From positions 1 to 17,883 of the forward strand of contig JAMYHX010000676.1 in the NCBI GenBank assembly GCA_025529335.1: a stretch of DNA of 17,883 nt. Reading direction: 5' to 3'. This DNA comes from Rhizopus sp. PT2906 (taxonomy: Eukaryota; Mucoromycota; Mucoromycetes; Mucorales; Rhizopodaceae). Within the stretch, counting starts at the first letter, position 1. The number at the start of each line of letters is the position of its first letter. The notes under the pieces were generated by a model. The model made no database searches, had not been told where the DNA came from, and worked only from the letters and a program-made list of their open reading frames with translations. The translations under genes were made by a program, and so were the position numbers. Shown here piece by piece: positions 8,357 to 17,818 of this stretch.

Positions 8357-10656
8357 ATGCCCGGTTTCGACTTGAACAATCTTCCAGAAAGAGAAGAAGA
8401 CATCAACTTTGATGATATTTATGAAAAGTATCATGTTCCCATAGAAACCGACTTTGACACTATTGTCGTCGTCGATGGTGCTCCCATTGTTGATGAAGCA
8501 AAAGAGGCAAAATTCATCAGTGTCATTAGTAAACTCTTTACAAAAGAAGCAGGTGAAATCAAAGAAAATGGCGTTTGGATGCCCATGACACCTAATGACG
8601 AAGGAAAAAAGACTAGCTCAGGGTAAAGAAAACAAAGCCAAAGCAAACAACAAAGAGTCTTACTCCCCTATTCATAGTTATCTCTTTATCGACTTTGTTT
8701 CAGCAGAATCTGCTCATGCTGCAGTGAAAAAGTTGGATGGCTATAAAATGACAAAGACTATTACTCTTAGTGTCAACAAGTTCACCGATGTTGAAAAGTA
8801 TAGCGACATGAATGAAGAATATGTTGAACCTGAAATCGAACCTTTCACTCCTAAAGAGCACTTGAAGAGTTACTTGATGGACCCATTGGCTCGCGACCAA
8901 TTTGTCATGTATAAAGGCGATGATGTATCTGTATTCTGGAACAGAAAGAGCGATCCACCAGAACATGTCTACACTAGAGCTGTAAGTTACTATATTTATT
9001 TATACAATAGATGATTAACGTGATGTGTAGAACTGGACAGAAACCTATGTTCAATGGTCACCCAAGGGTTCTTACCTTGCCACTTTCCACACTCAAGGTA
9101 TTGCACTCTGGGGTGGCCCTTCCTGGAACAAGATTGTTCGTTTCGTCCATCCTGGTGTCAAATTGATCGATTTCTCTCCTAATGAGCGCTACCTCGTCAC
9201 TTGGTCTAACGAACCTATCAGCTTAGCCAAATTACCCGAGAACCAACACCCCTTCAGTGAATACGATGAAGGCAACCAAGTCATCATCTGGGATGTCAAG
9301 ACGGGTAACTTGTTACGTACCTTTCCTCTTGTTCAAACCTCCGAAGAGCAAAAGACCGTTCGCTGGCCGATGTTCAAGTGGTCTGCTTCTGAAAAATACT
9401 TTGCTCGTGTCGTTCCCGGTCAACAACTATCTGTTTATGAAGCACCTTCCATGGGCTTGGTCGGAAAGAAGAGTATTAAGGTGCCTGGTATTGTTGATTT
9501 CGAATGGTCACCTGCCAAGGGTGATGCCTCAGACCTCAAGATCTACCAAAAGGAAGAAGTCTTGGCCTTCTGGATTCCTGAATCCGGTAACCAGCCTGCC
9601 CGTGTCAACCTGATGGGCATTCCCTCCAAGGAAACCATAGCTACCAAGACTTTGTTCAATGTCTCAGATTGTAAGCTCTACTGGCAGAATCAAGGTCATT
9701 ACTTGGCTGTCAAGGCAGACCGTCATACAAAGACCAAGAAGTCTACTTTTGCAAACATTGAAATCTTTGATGTCAATCAAAAGGGTGTTCCTGTGGAAAC
9801 GATCGACCTGAAGGACCCAATGATCGCATTTGCCTGGGAGCCCTATGGCGACCGTTTCGCTGTCATCACCACCAGCGATCCTAACTTTGGTGCTACACCT
9901 GCACACGGCCAAGCACCTGCCACGATCAAGACCGACGTCAAGTTCTTCTATCTCGACAAGTCCAAGAAGAGTGCTTCTGGCTTCAGATTGATGAAGACGC
10001 TCGAAAAGAAGACAGCCAACTACCTCTTCTGGTCACCCAAGGGTCACAACATCGTTCTGGCCACTCTGCGTTCCGTCAGCAATGCCGATCTTGAGTTCTA
10101 CGATCTTGACTTTGAGCCCCTTACGACCGACAAGAAGGACAAGAAGAACCCTGGTGCATCTGTGCAGTTACTGTCTACTCAGGAACACTATGGTGTCAGT
10201 GACGTTGAGTGGGATCCTACTGGTCGTTATGTTGTCACTGGATCCAGCATGTGGCGCAACTCTGCCGATCACGGTTTCTGTATCTGGGACTTCAAGGGTC
10301 AACTATTGTTCAAGCAAAACATTGAAAACTTTAAGCAGTTGCTCTGGAGACCTCGTCCTGAAAGCCTGTTATCTGAAGAACAAAAGAAGAAGATCAAGAA
10401 GAACCTTCGTCAATACTCTAAGCAGTTTGATGAAGAAGATCTTGCCATGGGTGATGCTACTGCTGCTAAGCTTCGTGCTGAACGTAAGAAGGCATTTGAA
10501 GAATGGTATGCCTGGAGAAAGAATGTCGAGCGCACCCTCGATGAAGAACGCAATGCGCTCGGTAAGCAAGCCAAGTTGGCTGACGAAAACAGAACTGAAG
10601 TCATTGAGGAATGGGTTGAAGAAGTCATTGAAGAGACTGAAGAAATCATTGGTTAG
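8357..10656 (+). CDS. PRT1: Eukaryotic translation initiation factor 3 subunit b
   Basis: Core scaffold of eIF3, which binds the 40S ribosome and organises mRNA and Met-tRNAi recruitment in the cytoplasm. Exons 8357-8622, 8678-8981 and 9031-10656 give 731 residues, the usual length for fungal eIF3b. The introns are 8623-8677 (55 nt) and 8982-9030 (49 nt). The first intron joins TSSG to YLFIDFVS. An N-terminal RRM (about 35-125) has TIVVVDG as the RNP2-like strand and GYLFIDFVS as RNP1. From about residue 190 there are WD-type propeller blades, with repeated W-S-P signatures such as VQWSPKGSYLA, LFWSPKGHNIV and VEWDPTGRYVVTG. The C-terminal helical region contains FEEWYAWRKNVERTLDEER, matching the segment that binds eIF3i. 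Codons end mostly in C or G, as in highly expressed genes. ATG at 8357 is chosen over an upstream in-frame codon because MPGFDLNNLP directly precedes the acidic N-terminus and follows the pyrimidine leader. Confidence 0.97.
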
Positions 10657-10687
10657 ATCATTTGTACACAATTTATTCAGAATCTAT

Positions 10688-10698
10688 AATAAAATAAA
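10688..10698 (+). terminator. Candidate poly(A) signals of eIF3b
   Basis: Two overlapping AATAAA copies 32 nt after the eIF3b stop codon. Position and sequence fit a eukaryotic polyadenylation signal. Confidence 0.5.
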
Positions 10699-10917
10699 CT
10701 TAAAAAGAAACCAAATAATGATTAATAAATCAATCATTAACTCCTTGTTTCGAAAAAAAAAAAATTATAAATGTAGTACATCGTTAGTGTTGCAACATTA
10801 TATCTCTTAAAGAAAAGGGTGATGTCAAGTTGGAAACAATAAAGATGAAGTGTGTAATGAAAAGTAGTATGCGAACCTAGTTTCTGAAAATTGCATATGT
10901 AACAGTAGATTAAGTTT

Positions 10918-10923
10918 TTTATT
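10918..10923 (-). terminator. Candidate poly(A) signal of the Ssb-type Hsp70 gene
   Basis: AATAAA on the minus strand, 86 nt past the Hsp70 stop codon. Confidence 0.45.
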
Positions 10924-11008
10924 TATCAGTACTTTTTACAAAAATAACCAATACAAAGAGGTTCATTTATATCTAATGCTGGAGAATGTAGATGGTTGTC
11001 TAAGTTAT

Positions 11009-11816
11009 TTAACGGCGTTGAGAGTAGACGTGAGCGAAAGCACGAGTAGTAGCGCGCTTCAACTTGGATTGAGCAGTCTTGAGGTCATCAGCATTGGCTT
11101 CATCGGCAGAGATATCCATGAGTTCCATAGCTTCGGCCAAAGCGGTTTCAATAGCTTCACGGTCAGCACGACGGAGCTTCATGTTGACGTTGGGGTCAGC
11201 AATGTTGTTCTCGACTTGGTAGACGTAAGCTTCGAGGTCTTGCTTGGCTTGGACAACGGCTTCACGTTCCTTGTCAGCATCAGCGTTCTTGGCAGCATCT
11301 TGAACCATACGTTCAATATCAGCAGCAGAGAGACGAGTAGAGTTGGAGATGGTGACATCAGCCTTGCGACCGGTGGTCTTGTCTTGAGCAGTGACCTTCA
11401 AGATACCGTTGGCATCGAGATCGAAGGTACAGAGGAGCTCAGGAGTACCACGAGGAGCAGGGATAAGACCAGAGAGAGAGAATTCACCGAGAAGGTTGTT
11501 TTCCTTGGTCATCAAACGTTCACCTTCGTAGACAGGGAAAGTGACAGTGGTTTGGTTATCGGCAGCAGTGGTAAAGACCTTGGACTTTTGACAAGGGATA
11601 GGAGTGTTACGGGGAACGACAACAGCCATGATACCACCTTGCATTTCAACACCAAGAGAAAGAGGGACAACATCCAACAAGAGGAGGTCTTGAGTCTTTT
11701 CGTTACCAGCTTGGTTGGTGAGAACAGCGGCTTGAACAGCAGCACCGTAGGCAACAGCTTCATCAGGGTTGATGGACTTGTTCAATTCCTTACCACCAAA
11801 GAGATCTTGGAGGAGG

Positions 11817-11854
<38 letters not shown>

Positions 11855-13100
11855 AACGATTTCGTCAATGTCCTTCTTGTCAACCTTGGCATCCTTCAAG
11901 ACACGTTCGACGGGTTCGATGGTACCGGCGAAAGCAGCAGAGTTGATTTCTTCGAACTTGGCACGAGTGATGTTGGATTGGAAGTCAATGCCTTCGAAGA
12001 GAGAGTCAACTTCGACAGTGGTTTGGGTCAAAGAAGACAAGGTACGCTTAGCACGTTCGGAGGCAGAACGGAGACGACGGAGAGCACGGGCGTCACCGGA
12101 GATGTCCTTCTTGTGCTTGCGCTTGATTTCTTGGACAAAGTGGTTAACGAGAGCGTTATCGAAATCTTCACCACCCAAGTGAGTGTTACCAGCGGTGGCC
12201 TTGACAGCAAAGACACCACCAGAGATAGTCAAGAGAGAAACATCGAAGGTTCCTCCACCCAAATCGTAGATGAGGACGTTGCGTTCCTTCTTGTCGTTGG
12301 CATCCAAACCGTAAGCGATGGCTATAAGATGTATGAGTACCTTGTTACCCTTGTATTATTTACAACTTACCAGCAGCTGTGGGTTCATTGATGATACGGA
12401 GAACATCGAGACCAGCAATGGTACCAGCATCCTTAGTGGCTTGACGCTGACCTTTTTACAAAAGAAAAAATATGGTTGGTTCCCGCAAAAAAAAAATAAA
12501 ACTCCATTAAAAAATAACTTACTGTCATTGAAGTAGGCAGGAACAGTGACAACAGCCTTGGTGACCTTCTTACCGAGCTTAGCTTCGGCAATTTCCTTCA
12601 TCTTGATCAAGACCATGGAGGAAATTTCTACAGCAAGGTCAATATACATGAAGGGGAAATCAGATGGAGTATGAGCTTACCTTGAGGAGAGTAGGTCTTG
12701 GTTTCACCTTCGAATTCAACTTGAACGAAGGGGTTTTCGTTTTGTTCGACAACAGTGAAGGGCCAGTGCTTCATGTCAGCCTTGACATCAGGATCATCGA
12801 AACGACGACCAATCAAACGCTTAGCATCGAAGACGGTGTTCTTGGGGTTCATGGCAGCTTGGTTCTTGGCAGCATCACCAATGAGACGCTCCTTGTCAGA
12901 GAAAGCGACATAGGAGGGAGTAGTACGGTTACCTTGCTCGTTGGCAATGATTTCAACACGTTCGGATTCCCAGACACCAACACAAGAATAACTAAAGCAT
13001 ACAGTTTAGAATCCCTTGCAACACATAATTACAATATAAGAAGCGATATTTACGTTGTACCCAAATCGATACCAATGGCACCTTCGTATTCGACAGACAT
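11009..13100 (-). CDS. SSB1: Ssb-type ribosome-associated Hsp70 chaperone
   Basis: ATP-dependent chaperone that binds nascent chains at the ribosome. Exons 13054-13100, 12681-12991, 12523-12627, 12371-12451 and 11009-12321 give 618 residues, close to the ~613 of yeast Ssb. The introns are 12992-13053, 12628-12680, 12452-12522 and 12322-12370 (49-71 nt). All three Hsp70 signatures are present: IDLGTTYS (11-18), LIYDLGGGTFDVSL (from 198) and VLVGGSTRIPKIQ. The substrate-binding domain follows, then a helical lid ending FAHVYSQRR. The protein lacks the GGMP/EEVD tail of Ssa-type cytosolic Hsp70, as is normal for Ssb, and has no signal or transit peptide. Codon choice is strongly biased, consistent with very high expression. 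The gene is tandem with the DAHP synthase gene upstream (144 bp gap) and convergent with eIF3b. Ssb rather than Ssa is inferred from length and C-terminus. A long open frame on the opposite strand is a by-product of this bias. Confidence 0.95.
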
Positions 13101-13229
13101 TTTTTATGAAAAAAGAGAGAGGAAGAAAGAGAAAGGCACGATTGTCTTTAAGCTTAATTGTTTTATGCTCCCCTTAACGAATCATTCTCCGCCATTTGAA
13201 AAATTTTCTCTCTAAAATGATGTGGCTTT

Positions 13230-13235
13230 TTTATT
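13230..13235 (-). terminator. Candidate poly(A) signal of DAHP synthase
   Basis: AATAAA on the minus strand only 10 nt past the DAHP synthase stop. The same 144-bp gap must also contain the Ssb promoter, so the two functions are tightly packed. Confidence 0.4.
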
Positions 13236-13244
13236 AACAAAAAT

Positions 13245-14781
13245 TTAGTGTTGTCTTGCGGCACGTCTTGCTTGCACACCTTGACGAAGGATATCCAGAG
13301 TTTTCACTGTGTCTTCCCAACCGATACATGCATCTGTAATAGATTGACCATAGGTTAATCTGTGAGGACCTTCGCTAGGAATATCTTGACGACCTAAAAG
13401 GATGAGGATGAGTAAGGTTATTGGTGCTACTTTTTCATTGGTTTTACCTTCTACCAAATTAGATTCAATCATGACACCCACTATATTATCTCCTGTCACG
13501 CTAGGTTGTGCTAATTGATCAGCCTAAATCAATTTTTTTAACGAGCCATTCACACAAATGTACAATTTTTCTTACGATAGACTGTGCAACCACAGGTTGA
13601 CGGTTATGATCTTTGTTTGAGTTGCCATGACTACAATCCACCATGACGACAGGAGCGAGTTTCAATTTCTGAAGTTCTTGTGCTGTCTTCTTGATTGACT
13701 CGGCATCATAATTGGTTCCACTCTTACCACCGCGAAGGATAACATGACAGGCATCGTTACCTTCTGTTTGAACAATCGCCGATAAACCTTGTTTGGTCAC
13801 TGACAAGAAGTGGTGTCCGTTGCTTGCAGCTCGAATGGCGTCGTAAGCAACACCATTTGAACCATCCGTGCCTGAAAATAAAAAAGATGAGAATGTTGTG
13901 TAACAAACGGATTTCTGTTTACCATTTTTGAATCCTACAGGACAGGATAATCCCGAAGCCAGCTCACGGTGGATTTGTGATTCTGTTGTTCTTGCGCCAA
14001 TGGCACCCCAAGAGACCAAATCACCGGTGTACTGAGGAGAGATCTAAAAAAAGAAAGAAAGATTAAGAAGAGCAGCATGTTTAGATATCTGCTTAACTTA
14101 CAGTATCCAAGAATTCACAACCAGTAGGTACACCCATTTCGTTCTATAATAAATTAGTTAAAAGATACATTAAGGAAAAGGCAAATCTTACAAGATCGAG
14201 TAGTAACTGACGAGCAATACGAAGACCTTTGTTGATTTCATAACTGTAAATAGACGTTAACAAATGACATTTGTGTGATCTGGAATATTGCCTACCTGTT
14301 ATTCATGAAGGGATCGTTGATTAAACCTTTCCAGCCTACAGTTGTTCTTGGTTTTTCAAAATAGACACGCATAATGATAAAGAGATCATCTTTTGCACCC
14401 TTTGCATATTCGATTAATTTAGCAGCTTTACAGATTAAAAAATAAGTAAAGAGATGAAAAGTATACAAGTATGATTGAATATACCATATTCTTTTGCGGC
14501 CTTCACGTCGTGAATAGAACAAGGACCGACAACGACCAAGAGACGATCGTCTGCACCCTTGATGATAGCTTCAGCACCTCTTCTTCCTTCCAAGATAGTT
14601 TGAGCTGCCTGGAGTGTAAGCGGAATATCTTCCATCAAGATTTGAGGAGGAATAAGAGGCTTGATACCCTTGATACGTTTATCATCAAGTTCGTTTAAGG
14701 CTATAGGATCTTTGGTTATTAACAGCATTTGCTGCACGTGTAAGATTTACCTTCAGTAATAATAGTACGAGAGTAAGACAT
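13245..14781 (-). CDS. ARO3: DAHP synthase, class I (shikimate pathway entry), nine exons
   Basis: Condenses phosphoenolpyruvate and erythrose 4-phosphate to DAHP, the first step to Phe, Tyr and Trp. Exons: 14751-14781, 14485-14700, 14296-14425, 14192-14243, 14102-14143, 13923-14043, 13576-13871, 13448-13523, 13245-13393. The eight introns are 48-59 nt and all phases agree. The product is 370 residues, the same as yeast Aro3. Visible motifs are VVVGPCSIHD, EKPRTTVGWKGLINDP, WGAIGARTTESQIHRELASG, VGFKNGTDG, VILRGGKSGTNYD, DCSHGNSNKDH and GVMIES, so metal and PEP sites look complete. The feedback region reads HHFLSVTK, with Ser as in the Phe-sensitive AroG/Aro3 type rather than the Gly of Tyr-sensitive Aro4. 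GRQDIP and DCSHG also resemble Aro3. The isozyme call is inference from recalled sequences. A TGACTCA element upstream suggests general amino-acid control. This is the most intron-rich gene in the window. Confidence 0.96.
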
Positions 14782-14859
14782 TGTCAGAGTTAATAAAGAA
14801 AGGGAAAAAAGCGCTGGACATTGCGGGATGAAGCCTTTTTTTTTTTCTCTGAACAGTTC

Positions 14860-14866
14860 TGACTCA
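14860..14866. promoter_or_regulatory. Gcn4/Cpc1-type TGACTCA element upstream of DAHP synthase
   Basis: TGACTCA is the consensus for the fungal bZIP activator of general amino-acid control (Gcn4 in yeast, Cpc1/CpcA in moulds). It lies 78 bp upstream of the DAHP synthase ATG, a biosynthetic gene classically controlled this way in other fungi. The motif is seen; regulation is inferred. The 7-mer occurs twice elsewhere (5222-5228 and 6426-6432), about what chance predicts for the whole window, so position is the main support. Confidence 0.45.
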
Positions 14867-15695
14867 CAATGTATTGTGCAGCGTTTTCAGAGTTGACTGG
14901 CCCTTTGTTGTAAAATTATTGGATCTGAGATTAAATGGGTATTGTCAATCCATGTATACCGCTTTTCTCACATGTCAATGAAACAAACACTCTGTACGCC
15001 GAGATTCGTGTTCAAATTATATGTGATTAGAATAAGCATACGCGTAGGAAATAACCTACATCTTTTACTAAAATGTTGTCACACTTTTAAGTTAAGCATA
15101 TCTAATTGACATAATAAATGTCCGCCAAACCAGTCAAACCTTTCAGTACAAAGTGAAAGAATAATAGAAATCATGTTTAAACAAGCAACAAGCCCCTTTT
15201 ATAAGTGCGGTAGGTTGTTGTTGTTCTGATTGTTGCATCTGGATAATAAATCATTCTTTGTGATATAACTAAATTTATGACACTTGCTTGTTCTGTATAA
15301 ATGTGGCTTACAGCCGTGTCACTACACTTTGTTCAATAGTACTTGCTATATGAAAATAACAAGTGTCCTTTGTCTTCTTGTTCCAACATAGACTTACACT
15401 ATTCATATATCCAATTATGATTCTCCTCTCCCTTTCTTCTCTTTTTTTAAAAGATGATTTTTTAGATATCTTGTGTACCTATTCATGCAACTCTGTGCCA
15501 TATTTGTATTACCTCACTGAATGAGTAGTAGTAAGAAAGTGCTTGTTGAACAATCAATTAAAGCACTCCTTATTCCTAAAATGACGCAAACTAATTACTT
15601 TTGATAATCAGCGATTTTATAGATAAAGTGATATAAAGAAGCAAAGTCCTTTGTTTATGATATCATTTCAAATGTGCTTTCCTACAATATGTTCA

Positions 15696-15824
15696 TCAAG
15701 GTGTGTCATTGTCTATGGAAGTATTGTTATTATTAAACTGCCCCCAATCACGCTTCTCTTGACTGCCTTGGGCAACTCCTAACCTGCTACTCCTTTCCAT
15801 TGTAGATCCGTGTATCAACTCCAT
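15696..15824 (-). other. Short open frame of unknown status (42 residues)
   Basis: An ATG at 15824 opens 42 codons beginning MELIHGSTMERSSRLGV and containing AQGSQEKRDWGQF, ending TGA at 15696. The patch is richer in G+C than its surroundings and the composition looks protein-like. However, there is no homologue I recognise, no leader or poly(A) signal of its own, and the length is short enough for chance. It might be an exon, a conserved regulatory patch or nothing. Confidence 0.15.
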
Positions 15825-15937
15825 AATCCTTGATGATCTTATGAAGAAAAGTAAGAAGTTGCTTAATTAGAAGCTAATCATTACATTGTTTATAGGCAGT
15901 AAAGAGGAGAAGAAAGGCATTACTATATGCTGTAGAC

Positions 15938-15943
15938 TTTATT
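15938..15943 (-). terminator. Candidate poly(A) signal of the deaminase gene
   Basis: AATAAA on the minus strand, 67 nt after the deaminase stop codon. Confidence 0.45.
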
Positions 15944-16009
15944 AGAGAAAGGGGGATATAGAATATACAAATTAAGGAGAAAGGGTAATAGACTATGGCA
16001 CAAATGGGT

Positions 16010-17434
16010 TTATGAACCAGAAGCTTGGATCATGCTATTATTATTATTATTATTATTATTGTTGTTGTTGTTGCTATTACTGCTACTTCTACTACTAGTA
16101 CTGCTACTACTGCTACCAGCAATGGAGTTGTTGCTGTTGTTATTGTTATTGTTATTATTACTACTACTACTATCGATGCGTCTCTTTTTTGAACTTGAAG
16201 GATAGATTTTTGGTAATTCTAATTCCTCATCTTCCTCTTCTTCATCATTGGGAGATAGCTCACCGTTCAATAACTTTCTTACCATCATTTCTCTTGTCAG
16301 TCTAACAGAACGCTGTATTTTCTTTGGTGATAGCAACTCGCCCTGTAAGCCTAAATTCTCTTGTCCAATAAGTGATTGATGAACATGTTCAATTGATTTG
16401 AAGTATTTAACCGTCTATATGATTAGTGTAAGGATCAGTTTATATAGATAAAATGTATGTACACACCTTCACATGTAATTCTAATGTAGCATCTTCATCA
16501 CACACAATAAGACCTTTTGGATGCATCTGTATGGCTGATACTGTCCACATATGATTGATACCTTCTTCTACGCATTTTGCCAGTGCAATACTATATGGAA
16601 TCATGTTTCAGTTACACTATATTGTCTTTTTTTTATGCATTCTCACCTTCTGTGTGCACCAGTGATGATGATACAGACTTCACGAGCATCCATGACAGTA
16701 CTAGGAGAGACAAGAGTATAAGTAACGAACAATGACTACCAGGCATACACTTACGCTACACCCACAGTTAATGCTAGTTTCGGCACCTTTGTAATATCGC
16801 CTTCAAAAAATCTTGCATTGGCAATAATGGTTTCATAAGCCAATGTCTTGACACGGGTCCGAGAAGTTAATGAAGAACCGGGTTCGTTAAACGCAATGTG
16901 ACCATCAGGACCAATACCACCAATGAATAATTCAATACCACCATACTTTGCTATCTCTGCTTCATATCTTGCGCACTCAGCTTCTAAATCAGGAGCATTA
17001 CCGTTTAAAAAGTTGATGTTCTCTAGTGGAATATCGATATGTTGAAATAGGTTTGTCCACATGAATGAATAATAAGACTGTTTATGTGAACTAGAGAATA
17101 TCATCTCATATATTAGGTGTGAAATTCAAAATGATAATATAACTTACCGTGGTATACCCACGTATTCGTCCATATTAAAGGTAACAACGTGTTTGAAAGA
17201 GAGTTTTCCTTCTTTATAGAATTCGACTAGACGTTTATATGTACTCAGTGGTGAAGATCCTGTAGGTAAACCCAAAACGAATGGTCTTGATTTAGTAGGT
17301 CCAAATTGATTGATACGTTCTTTGATATAGTGAGCTAATAGGATGATAAGCCTTACGTACAATAACAAAGTATGAGTGAACTTACCAACCCACTCGGATA
17401 CAGCATCATAATCATTTCTGATAATAAGTCTCAT
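16010..17434 (-). CDS. NAG1: Glucosamine-6-phosphate deaminase with long low-complexity C-terminal tail
   Basis: Converts glucosamine 6-phosphate to fructose 6-phosphate and ammonia in the cytosol, the last step of N-acetylglucosamine (chitin-derived) catabolism. Exons 17386-17434, 17148-17334, 16755-17090, 16647-16700, 16467-16590 and 16010-16414 give 384 residues. The five introns are 51-57 nt. The catalytic domain covers about 1-262: VLGLPTGSSP, TFNMDEYVGIP with D72, GGIGPDGHIAFNEPGSS with D141, H143 and E148 (numbers matching E. coli NagB), VMDAREVCIIITGAHR, INHMWTVSAIQMHP and TVKYFKSIE. Family members are usually about 250-290 residues. Here about 110 more follow: an acidic stretch (307-316), SKKRR (325-329), then Ser- and Asn-runs (332-384) coded by trinucleotide repeats. 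The tail is in the same exon as the conserved end of the enzyme, so it is not a splicing artefact. The gene is divergent from a possible Tom22 gene. Confidence 0.95.
16034..16174 (-). repeat. Coding trinucleotide repeats (poly-Asn and poly-Ser)
   Basis: Inside the last deaminase exon, imperfect AAT/AAC and AGT/AGC runs encode 12 Asn in a row near the end and 8 Asn further upstream, separated by Ser-rich segments. The runs mix synonymous codons (blocks of AAC then AAT), so part is more diverged than a fresh slippage tract, but the pure ATT-type block at 16036-16060 should still be length-variable. Confidence 0.9.
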
Positions 17435-17818
17435 TTTGTTTAAAAATGAAAAAATATAAAAAAAAAAAGGGAAAAAAAAGTGTGTGTATATATATGTGTG
17501 TGTGTGTGTGTGTGGGTTTTATATATTTTATTCATCCCGCGGAAAGAAAAAAGTGAAAGGCTCAAATCAATTGTAACACGGATTCACTTGCCAGAATACA
17601 CCTCTTTAAGTTTCATGTGTTCGTTTACGTCAACACTATCCATACTTTGTTATATTATTATTATTCATGGATTCTACAAGTTTTTTTAAATACAAATGAA
17701 ACACACGAAAATAAAATATAGCTGAGAACAAGGACCCTCCAGACACACATACACTAAAAAAAATTTTTCGTCTTTTTCTCTTTTTCTTTTCTTTTCTCAC
17801 TTTTTTAAACAAGAAAAC
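17435..17818. promoter_or_regulatory. Divergent promoter region of deaminase and downstream gene
   Basis: 384 bp between divergent start codons. It contains poly-A tracts just upstream of the deaminase ATG, a long TG/TA dinucleotide repeat, a CCGCGG palindrome (17538-17543), and a C/T-rich leader (17768-17806) before the plus-strand ATG. No gene is visible inside. Confidence 0.55.
17480..17515. repeat. TG/TA dinucleotide microsatellite
   Basis: About 36 bases of alternating purine-pyrimidine: GTGTGTGTATATATAT, then ten or so TG units. It starts 46 bp upstream of the deaminase ATG. Such tracts are slippage-prone and can adopt Z-form or exclude nucleosomes; any effect on either promoter is conjecture. 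Confidence 0.9.

Larger units (their letters stand above)
10657..11008. other. Convergent 3' region between eIF3b and Ssb genes
   Basis: 352 bp separating two convergent stop codons. It is AT-rich and holds AATAAA signals for each gene on opposite strands, with about 225 bp between them. No gene or RNA structure is visible. Confidence 0.6.
14782..16009. other. Intergenic region upstream of DAHP synthase, downstream of deaminase
   Basis: About 1.2 kb between two minus-strand genes. It contains the DAHP synthase promoter (TGACTCA at 14860-14866) and the deaminase 3' end (AATAAA at 15938-15943). One GC-richer patch at 15740-15830 carries a 42-codon minus-strand open frame. An 8-bp inverted pair (GACACTTG/CAAGTGTC near 15283 and 15362) is too short to mean much. 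I found no RNA gene or mobile-element trace. Confidence 0.5.

Noticed and set aside
10082..10810. A 242-codon plus-strand frame within eIF3b
   Set aside because: It is out of frame with the eIF3b exon that carries the conserved propeller and eIF3i-binding motifs, and has no domain of its own.
11009..11100. Hsp70 truncated by loss of its EEVD tail
   Set aside because: Ssb-type Hsp70 proteins normally lack EEVD and end near this length, so this is the family's usual form.
10976..12391. A 471-codon open frame on the plus strand opposite the Hsp70 gene
   Set aside because: It lies antisense to the large Ssb exon and reflects codon bias that avoids antisense stops. Open frames antisense to Hsp70 are a known source of spurious protein families (once described as an NAD-dependent glutamate dehydrogenase). 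Hsp70 signatures and splicing all support the minus strand.
13192..13212. GAAAAATTTTC upstream of the Hsp70 gene as a heat-shock element
   Set aside because: The GAA and TTC units are five bases apart rather than two, and no third unit is in register; Ssb genes are also generally not heat-induced.
15278..15370. Inverted pair GACACTTG/CAAGTGTC as a hairpin or transposon end
   Set aside because: Only eight bases match, about 75 bp apart, with no target-site duplication or coding remnant.
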